The translations under genes and the position numbers were made by a program. Positions 6,805 to 14,840 of a stretch of 20,232 bases of DNA are shown in pieces. Within the stretch, counting starts at the first letter, position 1. Each line of letters begins with the position of its first letter. The notes beneath the pieces are model-generated. The model worked only from the letters and a program-made list of their open reading frames with translations, did no database searches and was not told the origin of the DNA. This stretch comes from a virus. The stretch spans positions 1 to 20,232 of the IMG/VR virus record IMGVR_UViG_3300047446_000083. One strand, written 5' to 3'.

Positions 6805-9800
6805 ATGAGAATCGACCGACTTTTCACAGCTGGCATCAACTCGCCCTACGACAACATCAAGTTCAAGAAGGCCACCAGCGAGATCAAGAACCCGGACGGC
6901 TCGGTTGTTTTCCGCATGGAGAACATCGAGGTGCCGGCGCATTGGTCGCAGGTTGCCATCGACGTGCTCGCGCAGAAGTACTTCCGCAAGGCCGGCGTCC
7001 CCGACCAGGTCAGCAAGGTAATCGAATCCGGCGTGCCGCATTGGCTCCAACGCTCGGTGCCGTATGCCGGCAACGGCGACCCGGACACGCGCTCTGCGTT
7101 CATGGGCTCTGAGACCTCAGCCAAGCAGGTGTTCGACCGCCTTGCCGGTTGCTGGACCTATTGGGGCTGGAAGGGCGGCTACTTCGCTCCCGAGGGCACC
7201 AAGAAGGGCGACGTCTTCAAGCTGCGCGATGCGGAGGCCAACGCTCTCGCGTTCTTCGACGAGATGCGCTTCATGCTGGCGCAGCAGATGTTCGCGCCCA
7301 ACTCGCCGCAGTGGTTCAACACCGGTCTGCATTGGGCCTACGGCATCGACGGCCCGGCTCAGGGTCACTCCTACGTCGACGACGCGCTCTACCAGGCGCA
7401 CCGGAACGACGACCGCTACCCCAACGTCATGGCGGTGGTGAAGTCGATGAGCGCCTACGAGCGCCCGCAGCCGCACGCCTGCTTCATCCAGGGTATCCAG
7501 GATGATCTCGTCGGTGATGGCGGCATCATGGACCTGTGGACCCGAGAGGCCCGCCTGTTCAAGTACGGCTCAGGCACCGGCTCCAACTTCTCCAGCCTGC
7601 GTGGCAAGGGCGAGAAGCTGTCCGGCGGCGGCCAGTCGTCCGGCGTGATGTCGTTCCTCAAGATCGGTGACCGGGCGGCCGGCGCCATCAAGTCGGGTGG
7701 CACGACGCGCCGCGCCGCCAAGATGGTGGTGCTCGACGTCGATCATCCGGATATCCAGGAGTACATCGGCTGGAAGGTCGAGGAGGAGAAGAAGGTTGCA
7801 GCGCTGGTGGCTGGTTCGAAGGCTGCCAAGAAGCACCTGAAGGCGATCCACGAGGCCTGGGGCGACGGCGAGAGCCGTCAGAGCGACAGCGTGAAGAAGG
7901 CGATCCGAGAGGCTCGCTCTGCCTTCCTGCCGGACAGCTACATCCAGCGCGTCCTGCAGCTCGCTGAAGAAGGTCAGGACTTCGACTTCCCGGAGTTCGA
8001 TGTCGATTGGCAGTCCCCGGCTTACGAGACGGTGTCAGGCCAGAACTCGAACAACACGGTGTCGGTGACCGACGAGTTCCTGAAGCGCGTCGAGACAGAT
8101 GGCCTGTGGGGCCTGAAGGCTCGGACGTCCCCGACCATCGTGAAGACGGTCGAGGCGAAGGCGCTCTGGGATCAGATCTGCCGCGCCGCGTGGGAGTCGG
8201 CTGATCCGGGCCTGCACTTCAACACGACCATGAACGAATGGCACACCTGCCCGGCTGGTGGTCGCATCCGCGCCTCCAACCCGTGCTCGGAGTACATGTT
8301 CCTGGACGACACGGCGTGCAACCTGGCTTCGACCAACCTACTGAAGTTCTTCGGCCGGAACGTCCTGAAGAACGGTGGCCCGATGGAGTTCGACGGTCAG
8401 GCTTACGTCCACGCCTGCCGGCTGATCACCATCATGCTCGAAATCTCGGTGGCGATGGCGCAGTTCCCGTCCAAGGAAATCGCGCTGCTCTCCTACGAGT
8501 ACCGCACCCTCGGCCTCGGCTTCGCCAACCTCGGCGGCCTGCTGATGGCGATGGGTCTGCCGTACGACTCCCGCGAAGGTCGGGCGATGGCTGCCGCCAT
8601 CTCCGCGATCATGACGGGCGTGGCCTACCGCACCTCCGCCGAGATGGCGCGGGAGCTGGGTCCGTTCGTCAAGTTCGAGGAGAACAAGGAGGCGATGCTG
8701 CGCGTGATGGCGAACCATTACGCCGCGGCAGAAGCGGGCTCGACGCAGTTCGAGGGGCTCAGCATCGAGCCTCCGCGGCTGGACTGGGATGCTCTGCCTC
8801 AGAGCGACTTGGCTGGCTCGGCAACCGCGATCTGGGCTGACGTGCTCGACATGGGCATGGCCTATGGGTACCGCAATGCGCAGACGACGGTCGTCGCCCC
8901 GACTGGCACGATCGGACTGCTGATGGATTGCGACACCACGGGCATCGAGCCTGACTTCGCTCTGGTGAAGTTCAAGAGGTTGGCCGGCGGCGGCTACTTC
9001 AAGATCATCAACCAGCAGGTCCCGGCGGCGCTCCGCAAGTTCGGCTACACCGAGGCGCAGATCGACTCGATCTCAAAGTACGCCATCGGCACAGGCGTGC
9101 TGCCGCCAAAGTTCGATCTGGCCCTCCGGGCTGCGTCGATCATCATCAATGAAGCCGAGGTCAAGTCGACCTTCGACATCCGCTTCCTCACGAAGTGGAA
9201 GGATCTCGGGTTCACCGACGCTGAGTTGGAGAAGGCCAACACGGAGGTGTGCGGAACGATGACGCTGGAAGGCGCTCCCGGTCTCAAGCCGGAGCACCAG
9301 GCCATCTTCGACTGCGCAAACCCGTGCGGCAAGCTCGGCAAGCGGTACATCGCGACCGAGGGTCACATCTTGATGATGGCGGCAGTGCAGCCGTTCATCT
9401 CTGGTGCGATCTCCAAGACCATCAACATGCCGAACAGCGCGACCGTTGAGGACGTGTCCAAGGCATACATGATGTCCTGGAAGCTCGGGCTGAAGGCCAA
9501 CGCGATCTATCGCGATGGTTCGAAGCTGTCGCAGCCGCTCAACTCTGCCCTCGTCGACGACGAACCGGCTGGTGATGAACCGGTCGAGACGCCGAAGACG
9601 GTGGTCCAGGTGGTCGAGAAGCTGGTGCGCAAGCGGGAGAAGCTCCCGTCGAAGCGCGGCGGCTACACGCAGAAGGCAATCGTTGGTGGCCACAAGGTCT
9701 ACCTGCGAACCGGCGAATATCCGGACGGTCGGCTGGGTGAAATCTTCATCGACATGCACAAGGAAGGCGCGTCCTTCCGGTCGATGATGAATGCCTTCGC

Positions 9801-10272
9801 CATCGCTGTGAGCCTCGGCTTGCAGTACGGCGTGCCGCTCGACGAGTTCGTCGACGCCTTCACGTTCTTCCGGTTCGAGCCCTCCGGGTTCGTCCAGGAG
9901 CACGACCGCATCCGGCAGGTGACGTCGATCATCGACTTCGTCTTCCGGGACATCGCGATCAGCTATCTCGATCGCGAAGACCTGGCCCATGTCACGCCCG
10001 AGGAGAGCAACCACACGGCGATGGGCACGGGAGTCGGGCAGCCGGCGACGGTGATCAACAACGTGGTGGTCACCAGCGGCGGTGTCGGTACCGAGACCAA
10101 GGTCGAGGTGCAGACGAAGGAAATCGCGGATGCAGCCCCCGACAAGCGGGCTGTCGCCAAGATGTCCGGCTTCACCGGAGACGAGTGCAGCGCCTGCCAC
10201 AGCTTCACGATGGTGCGGAACGGCACCTGCTTGAAGTGCGAGACCTGCGGCGAGACCACGGGCTGCAGCTAA
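6805..10272 (+). CDS. nrdJ: Adenosylcobalamin-dependent (class II) ribonucleoside-diphosphate reductase
   Basis: The 1155-residue protein reduces ribonucleotides to deoxyribonucleotides with a thiyl radical made from adenosylcobalamin, so it needs no oxygen and no NrdB partner. The catalytic site is intact: N492, C494 (thiyl) and E496 in SNPCSEY, with the redox pair C226 (PHACFIQ) and C505 (TACNLAS). [20 protein letters not shown] is the conserved substrate-binding region. A TSCPD-type domain spans roughly residues 950-1080. The end is a zinc-ribbon-like tail with C1128, C1131, C1142, C1145, C1148 and C1154. The N-terminus ([22 protein letters not shown]) and overall length match alphaproteobacterial chromosomal NrdJ, suggesting capture from a host. 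No strong ribosome site is seen before the ATG. ThyA and MazG-like genes in the window fit a shared dNTP role. Confidence 0.97.
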   Translation: MRIDRLFTAGINSPYDNIKFKKATSEIKNPDGSVVFRMENIEVPAHWSQVAIDVLAQKYFRKAGVPDQVSKVIESGVPHWLQRSVPYAGNGDPDTRSAFMGSETSAKQVFDRLAGCWTYWGWKGGYFAPEGTKKGDVFKLRDAEANALAFFDEMRFMLAQQMFAPNSPQWFNTGLHWAYGIDGPAQGHSYVDDALYQAHRNDDRYPNVMAVVKSMSAYERPQPHACFIQGIQDDLVGDGGIMDLWTREARLFKYGSGTGSNFSSLRGKGEKLSGGGQSSGVMSFLKIGDRAAGAIKSGGTTRRAAKMVVLDVDHPDIQEYIGWKVEEEKKVAALVAGSKAAKKHLKAIHEAWGDGESRQSDSVKKAIREARSAFLPDSYIQRVLQLAEEGQDFDFPEFDVDWQSPAYETVSGQNSNNTVSVTDEFLKRVETDGLWGLKARTSPTIVKTVEAKALWDQICRAAWESADPGLHFNTTMNEWHTCPAGGRIRASNPCSEYMFLDDTACNLASTNLLKFFGRNVLKNGGPMEFDGQAYVHACRLITIMLEISVAMAQFPSKEIALLSYEYRTLGLGFANLGGLLMAMGLPYDSREGRAMAAAISAIMTGVAYRTSAEMARELGPFVKFEENKEAMLRVMANHYAAAEAGSTQFEGLSIEPPRLDWDALPQSDLAGSATAIWADVLDMGMAYGYRNAQTTVVAPTGTIGLLMDCDTTGIEPDFALVKFKRLAGGGYFKIINQQVPAALRKFGYTEAQIDSISKYAIGTGVLPPKFDLALRAASIIINEAEVKSTFDIRFLTKWKDLGFTDAELEKANTEVCGTMTLEGAPGLKPEHQAIFDCANPCGKLGKRYIATEGHILMMAAVQPFISGAISKTINMPNSATVEDVSKAYMMSWKLGLKANAIYRDGSKLSQPLNSALVDDEPAGDEPVETPKTVVQVVEKLVRKREKLPSKRGGYTQKAIVGGHKVYLRTGEYPDGRLGEIFIDMHKEGASFRSMMNAFAIAVSLGLQYGVPLDEFVDAFTFFRFEPSGFVQEHDRIRQVTSIIDFVFRDIAISYLDREDLAHVTPEESNHTAMGTGVGQPATVINNVVVTSGGVGTETKVEVQTKEIADAAPDKRAVAKMSGFTGDECSACHSFTMVRNGTCLKCETCGETTGCS

Positions 10273-10281
10273 CGAGATCAC

Positions 10282-10303
10282 GGGCGGGGCTTCGGCCCCG
10301 TCC
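10282..10303 (+). terminator. UUCG-loop hairpin after nrdJ
   Basis: GGGCGGGGC, loop TTCG, GCCCCGTCC: nine pairs with one G-T wobble and a C(UUCG)G tetraloop, ten bases after the nrdJ stop. No T run follows, so it may be a weak or factor-assisted terminator or an RNA-stabilising 3' hairpin. Confidence 0.6.
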
Positions 10304-10320
10304 AACGAACCTTCATGCGT

Positions 10321-10372
10321 GACCATGCGCATGAATGCAAACCGTGCTGGCCGGCAGCCAGCAAACAAAGGA
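10321..10372 (+). promoter_or_regulatory. Repeated palindromic element, copy 5 (most diverged left arm), and downstream half-site
   Basis: The core at 10326-10341, TGCGCATGAATGCAAA, keeps the right part TGAATGCAAA exactly. The left arm has changed, though its TGCGCATG part pairs locally with itself. TGAC precedes it, as in copies 1 and 2. A further GCAAAC at 10361 leads directly into the AAAGGAG ribosome site of the TerB-like gene, giving the same GCAAA-AGGAG junction seen at copy 2. Confidence 0.5.
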
Positions 10373-10380
10373 GAACCAGA

Positions 10381-10818
10381 ATGAGCTTCCTCAAGAACTT
10401 TCTCGCCAAGGCCGAGAAGACCCTCGTCACCTACACGGGCGACAAGGTGTTCCTCGCGGGTGTCGCAGCAGCTGCTGCCAACGTGACCGCGGCTGACGGT
10501 TCGATCGACGACAAGGAGATCGATGCTGCCATCTCCGGCATGCAGGCGAACCCGATCGTCTCCGCCTCCTACACCGGCCCGCAGATCGAGGAGGCGCTCA
10601 ACGTCGCCTTGACCCGCGCCAAGTCCCGCGCCGGCCGCATGGAGAACAAGCGCGCCATCGAGGCCCTCCAGACCCGCGACATCGCAGTGCGCCAGGACGT
10701 CTTCCTGATCGCTGCTGACACCGCCGACCAGGGCGGCATCGGCGCCGAGGAGAAGGTGGTCCTCGTCGAGATCGGCAAGCTGATCAACGTCGACGCCGAC
10801 AAGCTGCTCGCGGCCTGA
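10381..10818 (+). CDS. TerB-like tellurite-resistance family protein
   Basis: The 145-residue protein is all-helical. An acidic motif AADGSIDDKE sits at residues 37-46, with a second loop ADTADQGGIGAEEK near residues 111-124. This is the paired, EF-hand-like metal-binding pattern of TerB proteins, which act at the inner membrane with TerC in bacterial stress and tellurite resistance systems. AAAGGAG lies eight bases before the ATG. It stands with a TerC-family gene between hairpins, so the two probably work as a pair. The exact benefit to a phage is unknown. Membrane-stress defence, superinfection control and metal handling are all possible. Confidence 0.8.
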   Translation: MSFLKNFLAKAEKTLVTYTGDKVFLAGVAAAAANVTAADGSIDDKEIDAAISGMQANPIVSASYTGPQIEEALNVALTRAKSRAGRMENKRAIEALQTRDIAVRQDVFLIAADTADQGGIGAEEKVVLVEIGKLINVDADKLLAA

Positions 10819-10832
10819 TCGTCACACCAACA

Positions 10833-10854
10833 CGGGCGGTCTTCGGGCCGCCCG
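10833..10854 (+). terminator. UUCG-loop hairpin after the TerB-like gene
   Basis: A nine-pair stem (CGGGCGGTC, loop TTCG, GGCCGCCCG, one wobble) is followed by CCCCTTTCCC, the closest of the four hairpins to a T run. It lies 14 bases after the stop and 25 before the terC start, so it may reduce terC expression relative to terB. Confidence 0.65.
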
Positions 10855-10879
10855 CCCCTTTCCCAATTTGGAGTTTTCA

Positions 10880-11548
10880 ATGGACAGCCTCTTCTGGGCC
10901 GCTCTGCTCGGCATCGTGTGGATCGACCTTCTCCTCTCTGGCGACAACGCAGTCGTCATCGCCCTCGTCAGCAACCAGCTTCCGGAGAACCAACGGAAGT
11001 GGGGCATCATCGGCGGCACCGCTGCTGCGGTCGGCCTCCGGGTCGTCATGTCGTTCTTCGCCGCGTTCCTCCTCGGCGTCCCTGCACTGAGCATCATCGG
11101 CGGACTCTTCCTGCTCTGGGTCGCAGCCAAGCTGCTCATGGGCGAAGACGATGAAGCCGGCCCGACCAAGAAGGTCATCAGCCTGGGTGCCGCGATCTGG
11201 ACCATCTCAGTCGCCGACGCCAGCATGAGCCTCGACAACGTCATGGCCATCGCCGCTCTCTCGCACGGCTCAACCTTGCTGATGGCGCTCGGCGTCGTCC
11301 TGTCGATCCCGCTCGTGATCGCCGGCAGCGCAATCATCTCGGCGGTGATCGGACGCTTCCCGATCCTCACCTGGGCTGGCGCGGCTCTGCTGGGCTGGGT
11401 GGCTGGCGGCATCATCGCTGCTGACCCGTGGGCAACTCCGTACGCCAACCACTACCTGGCCTCGGCCGCCGGCACCGTGCTGGTGCTGCTGGTCGGCTGG
11501 GTCTGGCGGCTGCGTGCAGACTCCTCGGTCGCCGATGCGACTGCCTGA
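10880..11548 (+). CDS. TerC-family integral membrane protein
   Basis: The 222-residue protein has about seven hydrophobic helices. Its two signature motifs are SGDNAVVIAL with D22 and N23 in the first helix, and DASMSLDNVMAIA with D113, D119 and N120 in a middle helix. TerC proteins are inner-membrane proteins tied to tellurite resistance, and several are manganese exporters. The paired SxDN motifs are thought to line the ion site. The start ATG at 10880 has TTGGAG upstream; the TTG at 10868 is part of that site. An intracellular loop MGEDDEAGPTKK follows the third helix. It lies just after the TerB-like gene, its usual partner, and overlaps the small gene that follows. Confidence 0.9.
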   Translation: MDSLFWAALLGIVWIDLLLSGDNAVVIALVSNQLPENQRKWGIIGGTAAAVGLRVVMSFFAAFLLGVPALSIIGGLFLLWVAAKLLMGEDDEAGPTKKVISLGAAIWTISVADASMSLDNVMAIAALSHGSTLLMALGVVLSIPLVIAGSAIISAVIGRFPILTWAGAALLGWVAGGIIAADPWATPYANHYLASAAGTVLVLLVGWVWRLRADSSVADATA

Positions 11549-11633
11549 CGCCTTCGATCTGAAGCTCGGCGCTGTAGCGGTGGTGTGGATCCTCTGCGCC
11601 TACGGCATCGCCCGCTGCATCGTCGGGCACTGA
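11535..11633 (+). CDS. 32-residue single-pass membrane peptide
   Basis: This very small gene overlaps the last 14 bases of terC and ends seven bases before a hairpin. The product is MRLPDAFDLKLGAVAVVWIL followed by CAYGIARCIVGH: a short polar N-terminus, one hydrophobic helix of about 20 residues, and two Cys near the C-terminus. The overlap start, clean end before a terminator-like hairpin and membrane pattern support it. It could be a subunit or regulator of TerC. Chance cannot be ruled out at this length. Confidence 0.45.
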   Translation: MRLPDAFDLKLGAVAVVWILCAYGIARCIVGH

Positions 11634-11639
11634 CGACAC

Positions 11640-11661
11640 GGCTGGGGCTTCGGCCCCGGCC
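11640..11661 (+). terminator. UUCG-loop hairpin closing the Ter cassette
   Basis: GGCTGGGGC, loop TTCG, GCCCCGGCC: nine pairs with one wobble, seven bases after the 32-residue peptide gene. No T run follows. It resembles the hairpins at 10282 and 10833 in loop, stem length and wobble, so the three may share an origin. Confidence 0.6.
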
Positions 11662-11692
11662 ACCTTCCCTGAACATCACTGGAGACCTACGC

Positions 11693-12919
11693 ATGATCGA
11701 CGGCGAAAGAAAACTCGCGACCATCAGACGGATCGCTGACATCAATCCGATCCCCGGCGCTGACGCCATCATCCGCCTGACGGTGGATGGCTGGGAGCTG
11801 GTGTCCGCCAAGGACAACGGCTTTCAGATCGGCGACCTGATCGTTTACTTCGAGATCGACTCGTTCCTCCCGGTCATCCCTGCATTCGAGTTCCTGCGCT
11901 CGCGCTGCTACAAGTCGACCGCCCATCTGGGTGAAGGCTTCCGACTGAAGACCATCAAGCTCCGCGGTCAGATCTCGCAGGGCCTGGCAATGCCGCTCGG
12001 CGAGTTCTTCGAACTCAATGAGCAGGACAACAACTGGTACACGCCGAACGGGGTTTGCCTGCAAGAAGGCGACGACGTTACCGACTACATCGGCGTCAAG
12101 AAGTGGGAAGCCGCCCCGGAGCGCGAGGGCAACAGCTTCGGCCCGACCAAGGCCCGCGGCACCTTCCCGTCGTTCCTGCGCAAGACCGATCAGGACCGTG
12201 TCCAGAACTGCTACGGCAAGGTCAAGAGCTGGGCGACCGTCTCGATCCAGAACGAAATCCTGGAGCTGCCGGAAGACGCTGCCATCCCCGATGGCGTCTA
12301 CAAGATGGCCGATGGCCGCTACGTCCGGAAGACGGTCGTGGCGCTGAACGACAACGAGCTGCTGGAGCGCGGTCAGTTTGAGGCCACCCTGAAGCTCGAT
12401 GGCTCGTCGATGACCATCTACAACTACGATGGCCAGTACGGCGTCTGCTCGCGCAATCTCGAACTGAAGCGCGATGCTGAAAACACGTTCTGGAAGACCG
12501 CGATCAACACTCGCATCCTGCCGGCGCTGGTCCACGGTGGCTACAACGTCGCGGTCCAGGGCGAGCTGATGGGTCCGAACATCCAGGGCAACCGCGAGAA
12601 CCTGGCCGTCCATACGTTCTTCATCTTCGACGTGTTCGACATCGATCGTCAGGTCTACCTGGCGCCGGCCGAACGTCTCGAGTTTTTGGTGAAGTTGGCC
12701 AACGAGGGACTCATCGACCTGCAACACTTCAACCGGGTGCCGAACCTGGGCGTCGTGTCGCTCTCGGATTATCCGAGCGTGAAGGACTTCCTCGCCGCGG
12801 CCAACCGCCCCTCGATCTCGCACAAGATCGCCGAGGGCGTCGTCTACAAGTCGATGGTCGAAGGCGGCCCGACCTTCAAGGCGATCAACGACAACTACCT
12901 GCTGGCAGAAGCTGGCTGA
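11693..12919 (+). CDS. DraRnl-type (Rnl5) RNA ligase
   Basis: The 408-residue protein has a lysine nucleotidyltransferase core: K234-L-D-G in EATLKLDGSSMTIY (motif I, the adenylated lysine), FFIFDVF (motif III region), EGVVYKS at residues 381-387 (motif IV) and K396 in FKAIND (motif V). A beta-rich N-terminal region of about 150 residues is consistent with the OB-fold domain that precedes the core in Deinococcus DraRnl. Those ligases seal nicks with a 3'-OH RNA end on a duplex, so the likely job is RNA repair. The start ATG at 11693 follows TGGAGACC; the longer frame to 11585 crosses a hairpin. The next gene starts in a TGATG overlap. Confidence 0.85.
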   Translation: MIDGERKLATIRRIADINPIPGADAIIRLTVDGWELVSAKDNGFQIGDLIVYFEIDSFLPVIPAFEFLRSRCYKSTAHLGEGFRLKTIKLRGQISQGLAMPLGEFFELNEQDNNWYTPNGVCLQEGDDVTDYIGVKKWEAAPEREGNSFGPTKARGTFPSFLRKTDQDRVQNCYGKVKSWATVSIQNEILELPEDAAIPDGVYKMADGRYVRKTVVALNDNELLERGQFEATLKLDGSSMTIYNYDGQYGVCSRNLELKRDAENTFWKTAINTRILPALVHGGYNVAVQGELMGPNIQGNRENLAVHTFFIFDVFDIDRQVYLAPAERLEFLVKLANEGLIDLQHFNRVPNLGVVSLSDYPSVKDFLAAANRPSISHKIAEGVVYKSMVEGGPTFKAINDNYLLAEAG

Positions 12920-13137
12920 TGTTCGCGGCGGTCAAGAGGAACAAGCGCCTCTGGATCATCGACAAGGAAACGGATCAGGCGGTCTACACGCCGCCTGACT
13001 TCGTGCAGCTCCCGTCCAGAGAGCCAATGCACAAGTTGGCGTCCGACCTGACCGAGGCTGGGCGCCGAGATATCAATCTGATTGCTGCATTCGAAGCCGA
13101 GTTTAGCAAGCGCACAGGTTCAGATAGGGATAAATGA
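12919..13137 (+). CDS. Small hypothetical protein (72 aa)
   Basis: I do not recognise it. The ATG overlaps the ligase stop (TGATG), and its own stop overlaps the next start (ATGATG). The sequence begins with a basic strand (VKRNKRLWIIDKETDQAVY) and ends in a helix (DINLIAAFEAEFSKRTG). The last 60 bases are already poorer in G and C than the ligase, so the compositional change of the following gene begins here. It may belong with the unusual neighbour. Confidence 0.5.
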   Translation: MFAAVKRNKRLWIIDKETDQAVYTPPDFVQLPSREPMHKLASDLTEAGRRDINLIAAFEAEFSKRTGSDRDK

Positions 13138-14063
13138 TGCGGCCGAAATTGATACAATTCAACGACAAATACCTGATGCGAGGCCTTCATCGCGATGCCA
13201 CGATGCTGCTGTCAGTTTGGGATTTCAATAACGCAGAACTGCACAACGCATTCGGCCGAACGATCGATGAAAGGACCGATACGGCAAAGCAATGTGGACT
13301 GGAGGTCGTAACTGGTCGTTCACTCATGCGTTCGATCGGTCACTACTCCGATAGCATGCTGTTTATCGACGCATCCAAGCTCGATCGCGCCTACGAGTGC
13401 TTCGACCTGTACTCCCATAGGGCTCAGCGATCCTATCTCAAGCACGTCCTAAAACAGACTGTCGATGTCCTGCGCGATGGTGTCAAAATTCTCGCCTTCG
13501 ACCAAAGAAGGTGGGTTCGGTACGTTAACGAGAGCGTTAACGATCAGGTTGATTGGGATAAACGACGCGAGGAGGTGGCAAGGCAGGCAAAAGCCTCTTT
13601 GCAGTCGATCGTCGAAGGCCGATTTCCATCGGATTGCGAGTTGGAAGTTGAGTTTTGGTTAGCCGGTCACGGTGTGGAGGCATCAAAGTCGATCTTCGAC
13701 ACGGACGCGCTGTTTATGAAGATAGGGCTCAACGAGCGCTCGTCAACTCTGGTCGTCTCCGACGACAGCTTCAGCTGTCAATTGGATAACGGCAGGTCTG
13801 TTAAGGTTCCTTTCTGCGCAATCACTGAAGCGACCCAGGTTAAAATAGGCATTGCCGAGAGTCCTCAGGATGCGAACAACGATCGAACTGAGAGTAACTT
13901 CAAGGCTGCTGTTGTAGCGAAGGCGCGGGCTGACCGAACCTACTACAGGTCCAAGATGCTTTACAAAAAGGCAAGCAATCTCCTGAGCCTGCTCCCTCCG
14001 GATCTGCAAACCAAGGTGCCGGAGGCAGCGAAACAGCTCAATGCCGAGCTGAGAGATAATTAG
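13134..14063 (+). CDS. Unknown 309-residue protein of low GC for the window (possible acquired gene)
   Basis: I do not recognise this protein. It has about 309 residues. The N-terminal half has alternating strands and helices with aromatic and acidic residues (LLSVWDFNNAELHNAFG, SMLFIDASKLDRAYECFD). The middle has VLRDGVKILAFDQRRWVRY. A strand-rich segment with three serine- and acid-rich turns follows. The C-terminus is a long basic helix with ADRTYYRSKMLYKKASNLL. Hand counts of three 60-base lines give 48-52% GC, against about 63% in a line of the ligase gene. Codons ending in A or T are frequent. Its dense coupling to neighbours argues that it is expressed. Defence, counter-defence or regulation are guesses. 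Confidence 0.65.
   Translation: MMRPKLIQFNDKYLMRGLHRDATMLLSVWDFNNAELHNAFGRTIDERTDTAKQCGLEVVTGRSLMRSIGHYSDSMLFIDASKLDRAYECFDLYSHRAQRSYLKHVLKQTVDVLRDGVKILAFDQRRWVRYVNESVNDQVDWDKRREEVARQAKASLQSIVEGRFPSDCELEVEFWLAGHGVEASKSIFDTDALFMKIGLNERSSTLVVSDDSFSCQLDNGRSVKVPFCAITEATQVKIGIAESPQDANNDRTESNFKAAVVAKARADRTYYRSKMLYKKASNLLSLLPPDLQTKVPEAAKQLNAELRDN
13523..13542. repeat. Short inverted and direct repeat inside the low-GC gene
   Basis: CGTTAACG, four bases AGAG, CGTTAACG. Each arm is itself palindromic, so the unit is both a direct and an inverted repeat. It encodes the repeated residues VNESVN. It could be a protein-binding site or chance. Confidence 0.5.
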
Positions 14064-14068
14064 ATTCC

Positions 14069-14398
14069 ATGTTCACCGAACTCGAAATTGTGGAGCGGTG
14101 CCTGTCGCTGTTCTCGAAGCCCGGAAGGTGGACCCAGAAGACGTGCGCACGGGATGGGCTTGGTAAGCCCTGTCCCGTGTTCAGCGACGAGGCCCGAGCC
14201 TTCGACATCGAGGGAGCCATCCGGCGAGCCGCTGGCAAAGAAGATCGAGGCGCGTATGCGCGCTTCGTCAAGCTGATCAAGAGTCAGCTCGCAAAGCATC
14301 CGTTCGACTGGAACGACGTGTCGGGTCGCAACCAGCGAGATGTCGTCCGGATGTTTCAAGACCTCGCCGACGAACTGCGTTTTAAGGAGACGACGTGA
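14069..14398 (+). CDS. Hypothetical protein resembling DUF6197
   Basis: The 109-residue protein starts five bases after the low-GC gene and returns to high GC. It reads LFSKPGRWTQKTCARDGLGK followed by SDEARAFDIEGAIRRAAG. This recalls small proteins of the DUF6197 type, with W-x-Q...R-D..G and a GA-x-R-R-A motif. The assignment is from memory and tentative. The rest is a basic and acidic helix. Its stop TGA shares bases with the GTG of the following MazG-like gene. Confidence 0.55.
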   Translation: MFTELEIVERCLSLFSKPGRWTQKTCARDGLGKPCPVFSDEARAFDIEGAIRRAAGKEDRGAYARFVKLIKSQLAKHPFDWNDVSGRNQRDVVRMFQDLADELRFKETT

Positions 14399-14778
14399 GC
14401 ATCGTTAACACCAACATCGACACCAAGGCGCCGATCAGAGCTGAAGAGCTGATCCGCGGCTTCGACCTCTATCAGGAGCAGTCCATCAAGACGATCGCCT
14501 ATGGCGACGACATGAAGCTCTGGTACCCGGCGCTGGGCCTCGGCGAGGCCGGCGAAGTCCAGAACAAGGTTAAGAAGGTCTTCCGGGACGACGGCGGCGT
14601 GCTGACCGAAAAGCGCCGGACTGACATCGTCAAGGAGATGGGCGGAAACCTCTGGTATCTCGCAGCGCTCGCCCACGGCATGGGCATGAGCCTCGGCGAG
14701 ATCGCCCTCGCCAACATCCAGGAACTCCGGGGCCGCGTCGATCGCGGAACCCTGCAAGGAGACGGCGACAATCGTTGA
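14395..14778 (+). CDS. MazG-like nucleotide pyrophosphohydrolase with altered metal site
   Basis: The 127-residue protein shows the MazG-type plan: YQEQSIKTIAY, LGEAGEVQNKVKKVFRDDGG (E51 and E54), KEMGGNLWYLAALAHGMGMS, and the C-terminal ELRGRVDRGTLQGDGDNR loop. In the usual domain the third motif is ExGD followed by LWYL. Here it is E81-M-G-G84-N85, so the metal-binding aspartate is a glycine. Activity may be lost, or N85 may compensate. The GTG start overlaps the previous stop. With the MazG-like protein at 5032, the NrdJ and the ThyA, it points to control of dNTPs or of an alarmone or modified nucleotide. Confidence 0.8.
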   Translation: MSIVNTNIDTKAPIRAEELIRGFDLYQEQSIKTIAYGDDMKLWYPALGLGEAGEVQNKVKKVFRDDGGVLTEKRRTDIVKEMGGNLWYLAALAHGMGMSLGEIALANIQELRGRVDRGTLQGDGDNR

Positions 14779-14786
14779 GTTTCCTC

Positions 14787-14832
14787 TTGACGACTCGTTC
14801 GCTTGAATGCAAATAGATAATGCAAACAGGAG
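14787..14832 (+). promoter_or_regulatory. Repeated palindromic element, copy 3, with downstream half-site and ribosome site
   Basis: The core at 14798-14813, TTCGCTTGAATGCAAA, has one left-arm change from copy 1. TTGACG lies at 14787, five bases before the G that precedes the core. A second half-site, GCAAAC, lies at 14822, 13 bases after the first GCAAAT at 14809, the same offset as in copy 1. It passes into CAGGAG, the ribosome site for a TTG start at 14841. Confidence 0.65.
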
Positions 14833-14840
14833 CTATCAAC

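Noticed and set aside
9073-10368. 431-residue open frame on the - strand across the 3' part of nrdJ
   Set aside because: It lies opposite a clearly conserved gene. Its composition is the Arg/His/Leu/Val-rich shadow expected from a GC-rich antisense frame.
11687-12823. 378-residue open frame on the - strand across the RNA ligase gene
   Set aside because: Opposite a gene with all ligase motifs; no domain or coupling of its own.
13525-13541. TTAA-N8-TTAAC as a CtrA-type binding site
   Set aside because: The CtrA consensus has a seven-base spacer, and the site is in the middle of a gene.
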